This document shows, one piece after another, positions 42,101-50,554 of a stretch of 64,000 bases of DNA; position 1 is the stretch's first letter; each line of letters opens with the position of its first letter. A program made the position numbers and the translations under genes. The DNA is from Lactarius indigo (lineage: Eukaryota > Basidiomycota > Agaricomycetes > Russulales > Russulaceae): the NCBI GenBank assembly GCA_025766275.1, contig JAFKAC010000039.1:62001-126000 (forward strand), written 5' to 3'. The notes beneath the pieces were generated by a model. That model worked only from the letters and a program-made list of their open reading frames with translations, ran no database searches and was not told where the DNA came from.

Positions 42101-42200
42101 GGTGCTGCACGTCCGCGCGGGGACTGTCATGCGCACAAGTCGCGATTTCGTGGGGACGCGTTTCGCCTCGTCCATCGGTAGCAGTTTCAGTTCTATGCAT
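36174..42200 (-). CDS. B polyprotein: eroded RT-RNaseH-IN, BTB domain, zinc knuckle
   Basis: An uninterrupted ATG-started ORF of 2008 codons. The first 800 residues are polar and low in Phe/Trp/Tyr, with a helical stretch near residues 560-640 and no recognised Gag. RT-like sequence begins near residue 830 (about 39715); motif A remains as FTASDIRQVY, and the YxDD region reads QYVDFD. RNase H is recognisable (YAHNRELFAPIHVLDRWRRL, about 38940), but the usual DREL and TDHKNL residues are changed. The integrase finger keeps HDSITVKHP (about 38660) but its CxxC reads CTTH, and the core acidic motifs are altered. Residues about 1660-1785 (37220-36845) form a BTB/POZ domain, and a knuckle CRHCHGVGHTKAFC lies near 36490. 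It is probably catalytically dead and mobilised in trans. The open frame suggests the protein still has a role. Confidence 0.75.
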   Translation of the reverse strand: MHRTETATDGRGETRPHEIATCAHDSPRADVQHPEPGHTMNNLRQHRGNETAAAGQGGKRPTNRDTTNDLRRHEYIEPASGHDVKCSTDRTAPSNRTKYCANERRTEQNLNYPRKESVILEQPMMPVNEHGRLTEQARNNATTQDLKDPTPNELSKPAQPCAKPTRERVIERHSTEPVETPPRDHNSRVDGCQRIEHDSREGEQRTDTQRSMNASTITKNHLPYADPEPRSSASRTKARYGIPGPNGKTDHDVEEVIRLPNETRLPKENGPTRTEFRDHTDCCQLGHDRTETEPRTHEPSRKDLHEPREELSNNDTNSVDRYQHDRTGIDSCIDIHNATRLVNERDGKSTTWDHTRSANFESQSITSQPEVGRDPRSEILITDSEARTGNLYDDGSTEDPETSTNEVRLHAWRTDVSNDTIRKHLPNLYDRYVGNELSRSRCNTVTRGDALDDARTNQVRRSPYRQDVRDTLNDQRISRSPCDRNARGDALDDRITTPVKVVRANRNESRFEKLDSELPWKTASRSPRNSRGKPETAKEVTTFLPRKLMTRETSVYEQLTTTEQVATEIRRIDVATRRNIIARMLGIDELTLRQVMTELRKVDITERRKTILRFTERLKDEREDEAVETDKSTSTKVIATHVTEEEHRNDAIATFDSRTADRFTNHGRERKLTPELKPCKPRPTISTNEVSNQRDDMTFAHREKAQCRSLTYTTPPCAMNTRETRPSTNRDNKEIPKVEQNSTLQRGTRVDTVAQQHQERKRRKSCRERYANQTITPSEETERKFPPQRNNDHVTASAPDKPTITSNKMSSLNEFECWDGSNTECPVKRYLRKPQLPLFCSGVKDEKRHLSYQPLKQSTIWNACAIILTPDVLDQLTDKTRFTASDIRQVYAATRGQDGKRRQITTKRLAEPTTVPSWLTNHRMTVKSRLSSRTSDLLDRTVHFFGQYVDFDHSQLHVSQTALCLDTDGLGRFSRRRRSRTLSTVQQSYCTLGSLGRRQLFTSRYTEPVRPLTQATNPLFYATKHATTLSILLNIAHSCPIHRQTDALWCDTDTTLTQFDDREETPIIDCLPPLPSPINHNHYAHNRELFAPIHVLDRWRRLFVDTRCPVIILANLLCHVTLPSSYRVTLPPAFADHCCATRLSHSTRRTNIPQSHGIHLGIADDPLQRRGVIQLLHDSITVKHPDKNKKLLTLQRHPMKTEAAKHNTECTTHQGNKNLPKLLHVPLPSIDPQRNTPHFNTFIRDFNAKISKSLNFVTTTNQRHSKIRVIILTKENCGIERMTNVTSDRIPLRYELSNEIPSKRDPHITTALIRVPYTPPNIKQNNDSTYRSCTNDRQKGPKRRRVQYLNARANHRRYNERTTQLLVTRPSHDTQPSTYEILTSSIPSTRQQTPIISRTSNKGLAMWNTLRRDLSSIMTSGEGLIRNHRTAYGEPMPRLCEPPHIVDETCSPDWGGTHDTFHGRLLIPDHTVGTLRSQEEQSLPQPILENTEQDNEQIFNHQPRVKKKTLLSLIRRKGRSTMHDRAKPLDNAQTTARLAQHKKRVQSEIDPIATNSLTMDEHPPPTTTITADQLPAQWTFNSDDGHTAPDRLLTNEGRHTRPTSAPSPPPTAEGPDELGRPIIAQDHDSTTESCIQGNADDDQDGASPHANSRTNVHRRHHLYDLVNADATFETNDCTFHVHSYFFTRESPYFRRLWKIAGSTTETPIDLSDDGPIPVENNTTAGPYYVALNEVTTEEFELLLWVFYNSDYSVYEATTREWTLILRLAQQWEFPRVEALCWRELLNIGLVAHSPLQVPRSHSSRTNNEDTHRRRHARNQHRSTPSREPTTKTTPQRLTVTNPDPDHDISLATPRGSAQPTTSNEPEPEVRQSPPVVIDLVDDHHLTPTQGQRNDRRGTRTNTYHCRHCHGVGHTKAFCRQPHTWCTPQRRCPVPPRHPYYGLQCPASTTPPAGERTHTWVRDTLSPTRAIQPTVHPRRRRHRAALDDQPVDDYDYPYDVDWEAVDRSP
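36845..37220 (-). other. BTB/POZ domain within the B polyprotein
   Basis: The minus-strand translation from 37220 contains ADATFETNDCTFHVHSYFFT, then ESPYFRRLW, then TEEFELLLWVFYNSDYSVYE, then EWTLILRLAQQWEFPRVEAL. This is the pattern of basidiomycete BTB proteins: a hydrophobic core strand, a dimer helix, an FxxLLW helix and a terminal helix. BTB domains mediate dimerisation and recruitment of partners such as cullin-3. Confidence 0.75.
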
Positions 42201-42475
42201 CGTGATTCGGTTTCGTGGGGACGCGTTACGCCTCGTCCAGTGGCAACAGGGTTCCAGGTTTCGTTGGTGACTCGCAGTATCGATCGTACTGAGTGTCGGT
42301 GTGCTCGTTCTGTAATTCGCGGTTTTCTGGGAACGCTTTTCGCCTCGTTCTGCGGCAATCGGGGTTCGTTCGTGTGAGGAGGATCTATCGTCCTTTCCTA
42401 CAGCAGTTCAGGGTCTCGGGCTACAGGAGAGATCAAGCGTCTCGTCCAGTAGTTCGTACGAACGACTTGCGCCTC
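42010..42475. repeat. Degenerate repeats in the 5' leader of B
   Basis: Five diverged copies of a word like GGGACGCGTTTCGCCTCGTC followed by a CAGTGG/CAGCAG-type tail occur near 42020, 42155, 42216, 42330 and 42455. The spacing is irregular (about 60-135 bp). They cover the leader and the first codons of the B ORF. Confidence 0.5.
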
Positions 42476-42496
42476 GTTCGTGGCAGGGTAAGAGTG

Positions 42497-42507
42497 GTCT
42501 ACTCTTA
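42497..42507 (-). other. Self-priming primer binding site of B
   Basis: On the minus strand TAAGAGTAGAC directly abuts the 5' LTR. It is the exact reverse complement of GTCTACTCTTA, the predicted RNA 5' end (42706-42696). This is the same logic as A and C with a third unrelated sequence. Confidence 0.7.
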
Positions 42508-42911
42508 TGTTACGGTTCCGAGGGACCGTCCGGGCTTTCTACGGAGCTGAGCTCAACGTTCGGGTAGAGTCGGGACTTGTTCTGCAAACAAGTCAAGATT
42601 CGGGGAGTTCTAGGCTCAACTCAAGGAGTATTGCTAGAGAGAGGGGAAAGCACGCAGGGTTCTGAGGCAAGGCAAGCTAGGTCAGATTCAAGAACTAAGA
42701 GTAGACAACCAAAAGTACTACTCAGACAGCTACTACTTATACTCTTACAGACTATTGGTTTTCGTGACTATTTTCTCAATGAGCACCATAAGGCGTGCTT
42801 ATTAGCACTGTCAGTCGTGCTATTCCGAAACTCTGGAGTCATACTTGCTTGATGCTTTGCTGGCGCGATGTAACGCGTGACCGATAGTCACGATGTCACG
42901 TGATCGTGACA
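42508..42911 (-). repeat. 5' LTR of B
   Basis: On the minus strand it starts TGTCACGATCACGTGACA and ends CGGAACCGTAACA. TATAAG reads from 42741 downward. The predicted RNA start GTCTACTCTTA covers 42706-42696, 35 nt further on. Confidence 0.9.
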
Positions 42912-43659
42912 TCCATGGCGGAGCCGAATCACCGGTGGCATCTCCATCGAATTCTACTGAGAAGGCCTGCCAAGCTACACTGCCTATTTCCGTGCTATCA
43001 ATCGTGTTGTATAGATCCTGTGCACTGGAAAAGGGCGGTCCATAAGTAGGGTCGATCTCATAGATTTGTTGATACGTGGCCCAGATATCCATTAGATCGG
43101 AAATCTTGGCCCTGGCCATCTGAACCCTCCGAAATAAGAAATCAGCTAACTCAAACTCGGCGCGTGAGGAGTAAGGGAAAAAGTCATCATTTGCACGCGG
43201 TTCCTCAGGAGTTGGGGGGGTATCTTTAGGTAGATCGAAACCATCTGCGTCGCAAGGCTGCCCTGTACAAACTAACATAAGTAAAACAGCAGTTTAGACT
43301 CGGAGCCATTGAAAGAACGAACCATCAAGATATGGGTGTATCCGACTCTTTACACCTCTTCTATTTGTTGTCCACTGATATCGGCGCACAGAGCCAGGAG
43401 TGGCTGGGTGAGAGTATCGACCAAGATTTTCAGGCGTTTGAGGGGCAGGAGAAGTAAGAGGAGGTGTTGGCGTTTGAGGCGTTGGTGTTCGAGGTGGCCC
43501 TATGGTCGGATCTGGGGAAGGTGTAGACGCATGGCGGTTTGCTGGGTTGTTGGAACAAACAGTACGGTGTTGAGTGAGTCCACCTGCCGAGCGGCAGTAC
43601 AGGCCACACTTATACGGGCAGGGGAAAACTCGAGCATGGTACGAGGATCGTTTCTTCAT

Positions 43660-43855
43660 TGTCCTAAGTCAGAATAGATGTAAGCGTAGTCGCATTTGCA
43701 TGGCACATTAGACCTTAATTTGGTCCCCCCCATGAGGTAGTAACTGTGCAGTTTGTCCAGCGCAATCAGCCACAAATTGTACCATCGGGCAGGGGGATCA
43801 ACACTCACCAATAATCGAAAAATTTTCGGAGTCCCATCTCTCTTTACTCCCAATC
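43660..43855. promoter_or_regulatory. Divergent intergenic region of the Plavaka element
   Basis: These 196 bp separate the start of the transposase (ATG at 43659, minus) from the start of the companion gene (ATG at 43856, plus), so both are presumably transcribed from here. I did not identify a clear TATA box. Confidence 0.4.
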
Positions 43856-44912
43856 ATGGCTGATCGCGTTACTCGAGCCTCAAACGCCAATGCTCATCCT
43901 GGTTTCATCGACCGTGGGCCCCCACACCGGAGTTCAGAGAAGGTAAAAGCAGATAAACAGGATAAGGCAGCGGCGAAGGTACTAGCCGAGAAGCTGAAAG
44001 CCGCTAAAATGCAAAGTGTCGCTGAGTTAGAGAAGTCAGAAAAACGGAAAACAAAGGATAGGGACCGACAAGCAAACAACCCCGTCGATAAAGCATCGCA
44101 GCCCAGAGCCAAGTGAACCAGAGACCTACCTGAAACAGTCAATAAAGGTATTATTGTAATTTTACGCAGCATAGACCACTTACCAATGATGCCCAGACCT
44201 TGTCTCCGAACGTGAAGAAGACTCAGAGACCCCAGTGAAAAGACCGAGGAAGAGCAACGGTAACGCCTCGGCCACAAGTCAGTGTGACGGAGCTTATCAC
44301 TTTGCCAAAAAAAAAAAAAAACAACACTGACCCGAAAACAGACCTAGAGATGGGATCGACTACACCAGAGTTGAGCATTGATGGTCTTAATGGGCATGGC
44401 AAACGTGAGCAGAGTTATTGTTATGGGGAAACAAGATACTTACAACAAACTGAAGAGGTGACATCTGAGGGCGACGATCCAAAATTTCCCGCGCTCATTG
44501 AGGAATCCGAGTCAAGTGGGAGCGAGTACAAGGCACCAGTGGGCAGTGATGAGTCCGAGTCGGACACAGAGCTTGATGAGGGGCCCGAACTTGAGGGCGA
44601 AGAACCAGATACAAACATCCGGTTGAAAACGAGTAAGAAACAGAAAAAGGGACAAATTTCTCGGGAGCAAATCAGTGCGGCGGCGGCAATAAATGACGAA
44701 CCAAGTCCATTTGTAGAGTCGAGAAGACCGACAGCATCAAAGTCTGGCCAAACTCCAGGGTAAGACTTACCATTTTAGTGTTTATCTTCTCCGCCCTCAC
44801 GCACCTCATGTCACCCAGTCCCGCATCGAAACATGCTAGAACCTCTCACCCACCATCTGGACTGGCACTTAACTGGCAGAAAGTAAAATGTATTGAGACT
44901 CCAGCTCTTATC

Positions 44913-45422
44913 TGTTACGGTACGGACTTGATGACTCATTACACACGACTCATGACCGGTTATGACTACGGTCCGGTATTGATATTAGTCATGGACTCTT
45001 ACATCGTATCAGTCAGCATAGTAGTTCGCATGTGATTGTGACTCATGTATGACTCATTCCTAGGATAGCGGTACTAGGGTTCGAGCTAGTTACGCTATTG
45101 GTTACCTACTATTCCAGCGGCGCTTTAAAGCCCGCGCGTATCTGTATAAGTAGTCGACTCAGAAGACCAAGAGTCCCCATCTTGGTCTTCTTCAATCCAC
45201 CTTCTGAAACGTCTCTTGTCTGCCTTAGTCTTTGACTAAGTGTGCCTCCGCTAAGTGTTTCCCAAAGAACACTTCTCTTTATCCCCTTTGCTGCAGCGTG
45301 TGCCAGAGTGCCCCTGTTCAGCCTGCGTTGGGTTGACACGTGATCCCCATTCGCTTAACTTTTGCTAAGTCGATTACGCCTTTCACGAGTCCAAGTCGGA
45401 CTAACGCCGGTGGAGCGTAACA
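44913..45422 (+). repeat. 5' LTR of A2
   Basis: Palindromic ATGACTCAT at 44931-44939 and further TGACTCA sites near 45036-45055; TATAAG at 45145-45150; predicted RNA start ATCTTGGTCTT at 45179-45189. The leader hairpins keep their positions relative to A1 although the sequence differs (AAGTGTT/AACACTT at 45253-45274). Confidence 0.95.
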
Positions 45423-45424
45423 TT

Positions 45425-45435
45425 AAGACCAAGAT
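45425..45435 (+). other. Self-priming primer binding site of A2
   Basis: AAGACCAAGAT lies two bases after the LTR and exactly complements 45179-45189. It is unchanged from A1 although the surrounding leader has diverged. Confidence 0.7.
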
Positions 45436-45442
45436 CCTCATC

Positions 45443-47410
45443 GTGGCGTACTCGACCAGAGACCAGTGGACGTCCTTCCGTCCCTATCATATCGAACGAC
45501 GAGGAGATCGTAACGTACCAACAAGATTCCTGGGAGCAGCCCAGTGGAGAGAGCGAGGAGAAGACACCGGATACTTCGTAGAATTTAACGGTCCCAGCCG
45601 TTTCCGACCTGTTGAGTTCAATTTCGAACACCTCTGTTGGACCGAGGTTACTTGGAATCCCATAGATCATCGCTGGGACATTGTACGACCAGCCGGAAGA
45701 AATTACAACTGCGACATCGACGCCCGAGAACTCAATAGCCGAGCAGACTACGGTCCTATAGACGGACAAGCACAAGAACATACGGACGAGGGAGTTAGCG
45801 GAGAAGAAACCTCCGAAAGTCAGTCCCCAAGTAGAGGAACTACGCCAGCAGAAGACGCCAGCCTAGGAGCCATCGGCGATCACATCATACAACAAACTGA
45901 GTCCCTCACTATTCACCAACCAGAACCCGAAGTAATTCACATCCACAGTCCCGCAGTCGCAATGGCAACTGCCACTATCACACACGAGGAACTGCTCACT
46001 ACCGAAGCAAGAAATCAAATAGCACTAGAAGAGCAACGACGTATCGCAGAGGAATCCAGAGCCAATCTAGCTCCCATTAATCCCTACACTGGTCATCGAT
46101 TGACTGACGACGACGTAGCAATCCACCGCGCCATTGGGCCCGACGTAGCTGATCCTCCAAGTGGGGGAGGAGGAAACCCTGGCGATCTACCAGGAGGAGG
46201 AGGACCTCCATCAAGAGGACCCGGATTCGGAGGATTCCCTGGTGGACTACCAGGAGGATTCCCCGGAGGACCCCCAGGAGGAGGACATTCCGGAGGAGGA
46301 CTACCAGGTGCAGGTCCCATTATTCCCCCTCCGAGTAACAAATTAGCTGGTGAAGCACCAACAGTATTCGACGGAGAACGTGCCAAAGTGGAAGCGTTCC
46401 TTACACAATGGCATGTCTACTGGGGCATGAACGCAGACGAAGGCATTATGGCGACACCATATCGACGCGCCTTACTCTTCCTATCATACATCAAAGGAAC
46501 TAACGTCAGCGAATGGGTGCTGGCCATGCTTACTTGGCTCAATGGCCAGATACAAGCAGGAATACCCCGTACGAGCGAAGGATTATGGAACGAAGTCACG
46601 CGAAGCTTTATGCAACGCTTCCGAAACACAATGGAGCAAGAACAAGCTCAATACGAGCTCAAGAAAGGAGTCAAAATGATCGGGAGCAATCTAGATGAGT
46701 ATTGCACCCAATTCGAACAGTTAATACGCCGCGCTCAGTACAGACTCGACGATCCGCAAACGCTTGATCTATTCGCAAGCGGATTACCAAAAGACCTATA
46801 TGAAAAGGTCTACACTCTCGACAACCCCCGCAATTACCGTGAATGGAAAGAAGCAGCCACCACTCGTCAACAACAATATCTTCACCTTAAAGCGGTGTTG
46901 AACAAAGGAGTTCCCCCTGGACAAGGGCAAGGGAGACAGCGACAACAACGACAGTGGCAAGGGCCACCGAGGAGTTCATGGCAGCCAAGAAATTTACGAG
47001 ATCCAAACGCCATGGACACCTCTGCAGATCGAATTCGAGGAAGGCTCGCAGGAGCTGAGGACATACTCGCCCCTCGCCCTCCATATCGACCAAGGGGAGG
47101 ATTTTTACAGAGGGGAGGAGGACGTAACAACCAAAGGCCAGTCACGTGTTATAACTGTGGAAAGGACGGACACATGGCCCGCTATTGCAGACAACCGCCG
47201 AAGGAAAATCAACCCCAAGCGTCGACCAGTCGGTATATCGACACCGACTATCATCAACAAGAACCAGAAGTCGCTACCAGGGCGGTCCAAGACATACCCC
47301 CTCAACAGCGCGCCAGCGACTGGCTTAATGGAGTAGCCGGAGAATCAGATGACGTAAAGGACATTATCCTCCAACAGTTATGGAAAAAGGAGGGTTTTCA
47401 GGACGCCTGA
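45443..47410 (+). CDS. gag: A2 Gag
   Basis: Homologous to A1 Gag over its whole length: N-terminal module, Gly/Pro-rich stretch, gag core and a knuckle CYNCGKDGHMARYC. The frame is open upstream of 45443 into the LTR but has no ATG. GTG at 45443 in the context ATCGTGGCG matches A1 (3538) and C (16844), so I place the start there. The TGA at 47408-47410 follows GGGTTTT at 47392-47398. Confidence 0.85.
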   Translation: MAYSTRDQWTSFRPYHIERRGDRNVPTRFLGAAQWRERGEDTGYFVEFNGPSRFRPVEFNFEHLCWTEVTWNPIDHRWDIVRPAGRNYNCDIDARELNSRADYGPIDGQAQEHTDEGVSGEETSESQSPSRGTTPAEDASLGAIGDHIIQQTESLTIHQPEPEVIHIHSPAVAMATATITHEELLTTEARNQIALEEQRRIAEESRANLAPINPYTGHRLTDDDVAIHRAIGPDVADPPSGGGGNPGDLPGGGGPPSRGPGFGGFPGGLPGGFPGGPPGGGHSGGGLPGAGPIIPPPSNKLAGEAPTVFDGERAKVEAFLTQWHVYWGMNADEGIMATPYRRALLFLSYIKGTNVSEWVLAMLTWLNGQIQAGIPRTSEGLWNEVTRSFMQRFRNTMEQEQAQYELKKGVKMIGSNLDEYCTQFEQLIRRAQYRLDDPQTLDLFASGLPKDLYEKVYTLDNPRNYREWKEAATTRQQQYLHLKAVLNKGVPPGQGQGRQRQQRQWQGPPRSSWQPRNLRDPNAMDTSADRIRGRLAGAEDILAPRPPYRPRGGFLQRGGGRNNQRPVTCYNCGKDGHMARYCRQPPKENQPQASTSRYIDTDYHQQEPEVATRAVQDIPPQQRASDWLNGVAGESDDVKDIILQQLWKKEGFQDA

Positions 47411-47426
47411 ACCCATCGGCCTGGGT
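47392..47426 (+). promoter_or_regulatory. -1 ribosomal frameshift signal, gag-pol of A2
   Basis: GGGTTTT (47392-47398) with the same downstream CAGG/CCTG and ACCCA/TGGGT stems as A1. About 80 nt around this point are identical between the copies, although neighbouring coding sequence differs at many silent sites. Confidence 0.75.
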
Positions 47427-49739
47427 GAGGGCAGTTAATTGTAACAGTGTAATCATGACTCGCTATTGTTCTATGAGAGTTCCAGTATCGATTCGCACCA
47501 GTTACGCAATGGCCGACATACGCGCTTTAGTCGACTCGGGAGCAACCCACTGCTTCATGAAACCATCTTTCGCAAAAAGAATGGGACTTGGGACTAAACT
47601 ACTTGACGTCCCAAAGAAAATATGGAATATTGACAACACTGAAAACAAATCGGGGCGTATCACTCATTATACGGATGTTGACGTCCAAACTAAAGGAATC
47701 CACAAGGAAATACGTTTCCTCATCACCGACATAGGCAACGAAGACATCGTACTAGGATACCCTTGGCTCGCCATCTACGACCCGCACATCAAATGGTCAC
47801 AAGCAGCCATCCATGAAGATATGCTCCCCATTATCATTCGCTCAACCAATCCCTACATCAAGACAACAACGATTGCGGCAGCTACCTCTCAAAACGACGA
47901 CTATGAAGTTGTACACTCTTGTGTTATCACAGATGAACAACGACAACAATTTGAGGAAGGATGTCAAATCAGAGCCACCGCTACGGACCTCGCTATTGCT
48001 GCTCAGCAGTATACCACTAAAGCTGAGTTACCTCCCGAATATCGCGAATTCGAACGACTCTTCAGCGAAGAAGCATCGGACAGGTTTCCGCCCAGCAGGC
48101 CCTGGGATCATGCCATCGAATTCAAACCAGGAACAGCTGACGCCATCGATTGCAAAATATACCCCATGACTCAAGAAGAAGACAAGAAACTGCGCGAATG
48201 GATCGACGAACAACTAAAAAAGGGGTACATACGACCCTCTAAATCTCCATACGCCTCATCCTTCTTTTTCATTAAGAAGAAGGATGGTAAGTTGAGGCCC
48301 GTACAGGACTACCGAAAAATCAACGCTGTCACCATCCGCAACCAATACCCACTTCCCCTTATCTCTGATCTGATCACCGATCTCAGTAATGCCCACATCT
48401 ATACCAAGCTCGACGTAAGATGGGGGTACAACAACATACGCATCAAGGAAGGAGACGAGGAAAAAGCGGCGTTTAAAACACGATATGGACTATTTGAACC
48501 AACGGTGATGTTTTTCGGCTTAACCAACTCCCCAGCAACGTTCCAGACTATGATGAACTTCATCTTCAGGGACATCATTGCGAAGCACGAAAAACGCGGC
48601 ACAGTTATTCGGGTATACATGGACGATATCGGCATCGCCACGGGTCTTACTCACTCCTTATCGGATCACATTGAAGCAGTGAAAGACGTCCTCCGCGTAT
48701 CCGCGGAACATGACCTATATTACAAACTCGAGAAATGTCTCTTCCACTCCCCGCGTATGGATTACCTGGGGGTAATCCTTGAAAAGGGGGTGACACGCAT
48801 GGACCCTATCAAAATTTCGGGCATTAAAGATTGGCCCACGCCAACCAAGGTTAAGGACGTCCGCTCTTTTCTCGGATTTTGCAATTTTTACCGTCCTTTT
48901 ATACGAGGTTTCGCGACCAAAGCACGCCCTCTCAACAAACTCACCCGCAAAGACACCGAATGGCACTGGGGGACCGAAGAAGAGAAAGCATTCCAAGACC
49001 TCAAAAACCTCGTCACCAGCGAACCTGTTCTTGCACACCCTGACCTCACGCAACAATTCGAATTAGAGGTCGATGCGTCTGGATTCGCCACTGGAGCCGT
49101 TCTCCTCCAGCGCAAAGCTGACGGCAAGCGCCACCCTATCGGCTACTACTCGTCTACCCTCAATGAAGCCGAACGCAATTACGACATATACGACCTTGAA
49201 CTCCTAGCAATCGTCAAGGCCTTTCGTCACTGGAGACCCCTTTTAGCAGGGTCCCCTCACAAAATCAAAGTATTTTCGGATCATCTCAACTTACAATACT
49301 GGAAATCGCCACAAAAGATTAGTCGGCGCGTAGCCAGGGAAGTACTCGAACTTTCGGAATACAACTTCGAGATTCACCACATAAAAGGAACTTCTAACGG
49401 CCGTGCCGACGCACTATCACGAAGACCCGATTACGACCAGGGAGAAAATGACAACGAGGGAGTAACGGTATTACCGGAAAGCGTCTTCGCACGTGCCACC
49501 ACGCTGGAAGAACCGCGACATCCCCACTGGAGACCAGAGATCCTACCGGTGGAAATGACGCCAGAACACCCCATCTATGAACAAGACATAGCTAAGTTGA
49601 AGCCCTGGGTTGATGCTCACAAGCTAAAAGACATCGAAGGGACGTGGTATAAAGACGGACGCCGAGTGGTCACCGGCGGTATCCATGACAAACGCACCAT
49701 TATTGCCGCTCATCATGACTCCCCCGTCTATGGCCACCC

Positions 49740-50554
49740 TGTTACGGTTTTGCCCCCGCAACCTCGACAAATGGCAATACGACGGACGCAATCACGTGGA
49801 GAAAAGGAAGATGATGAAGAAAAGGCTGAGATAAGCCGCAAACCCAGAGATAAGTGCCCCGGCCCGCGAGTCCATTGGACCTTCTGCGATGATGCGCAGA
49901 ATTGTAGGTTCCACCGGCCCGGATAAAGCAATATCAACATCGCCCATCACGTGACCCCGGCATGTGATCTGGCTAGAATGCACCGGAAGAGCCCAGATGA
50001 GCTTGTGCCTGGCTGACTGACGTTTGGTACCTGATGACTGATACTGACTGCGGATGACTCATAAACGATTACACTGTTACGATAAGGATGACTGATACCT
50101 CATTCTGATTGGTTGACCGACTGTATGCTTACGAATGATTACACATTCCCGATGACACTCTTACTGTACGATTACTCACCCTAGGATCGTTGTATTAGGG
50201 TTTCTGAGTTTGAACTTTACGACGGCTGGAGTATAAGTAGGGTAGCATGTATCCCCTAGTTCTCCAGCTCGAGATCTTGTGGAATTGTACTGGTTGTTTA
50301 CCGTCTTCCCTCCATCTTTTGAGCTGTGGTTGGCTGTCTGCCACCTCTCCTTTGGGCTGCTCGCTCATTCCCCCCTCTTATCTGCCATTTTCTGCCTCTC
50401 AGTACTTCTGTCTGATAGAAGGCTGCCAGTATCTTTGTCGACTAGGGGACGCCTTGGCTGTATTTGCCTCCCCCGTAAGTTGGCTGACCGTTTGGGGCAG
50501 GGTGTTCCCACAGAACCGTCCAAGTCGGACACTACGCCCGGTACAAGCGTAACA
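49740..50554 (+). mobile_element. Solo LTR of another Ty3-type family inside A2
   Basis: 815 bp starting TGTTACGG and ending GCGTAACA, with target duplication CACCC at 49735-49739 and 50555-50559. It has several TGACTGA/TGACTCA words (an ATGACTCAT palindrome at 50054-50062) and TATAAG near 50232. Its 3' end (CCAAGTCGGAC...GTACAAGCGTAACA) resembles the end of A-family LTRs, so it is a related but distinct family. No internal sequence remains, consistent with LTR-LTR recombination. Confidence 0.9.

Larger units (their letters stand above)
30069..42911 (-). mobile_element. B: minus-strand LTR element with one giant degenerate pol ORF and a BTB domain
   Basis: LTRs of 404 bp lie at 42508-42911 (5' LTR on the minus strand) and 30069-30388 plus 36053-36136 (3' LTR, interrupted by Copia). 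Target duplication TCCAT is at 30064-30068 and 42912-42916. The two LTRs differ at one site in 404 (a CpG transition). The primer site abuts the 5' LTR and a polypurine tract abuts the 3' LTR, which fixes the orientation. The net length is about 7.2 kb. Intact ends, a target duplication and near-identical LTRs show recent retrotransposition. Confidence 0.9.
27429..43659 (-). pseudogene. Plavaka-type transposase, split by element B
   Basis: Coding pieces on the minus strand: 43659-43294 (N-terminal Cys/His finger with CPYKCG and a Pro/Thr-rich linker), 43278-42912 (FELADFLFRRVQMARAKI, then DLYNTIDS and a WQAFSVEFDG motif), then after element B 30068-29600 (KVVEAQIANKEYALEVDYAP, DFMSGNWAWEQ, SDKTTVSVATGHNEYYPLYI), about 29570-28780, 28710-28072 (APNGLCSSITKSKHIKAVKE) and 27986-27429 (YHAPSDLSGIGGMHREFIRA, HVDMILRLAHLIGA, YVNKYADHHAHEI). 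These match the Plavaka transposase end to end. Removing B and one TCCAT duplication brings the two sides into one frame. There is an in-frame TGA at 28827-28825 where the family has Arg, a CpG-type change. The transposase would cut and move the element, but this copy is dead. Confidence 0.8.

Noticed and set aside
37333..42377. Many plus-strand ORFs across element B
   Set aside because: They are shadows of the 2008-codon minus-strand ORF. The T-poor coding strand leaves its complement A-poor and therefore also short of stops.
44305..44319. A15-like run, possible retrogene poly-A tail
   Set aside because: It lies inside the companion-gene coding region as a Lys-rich run, with no target duplication around it.
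50279..50554. N-terminal 90 codons of an ORF reading into the A2 integrase
   Set aside because: This part is solo-LTR sequence that happens to be open. The integrase begins again only at 50555.
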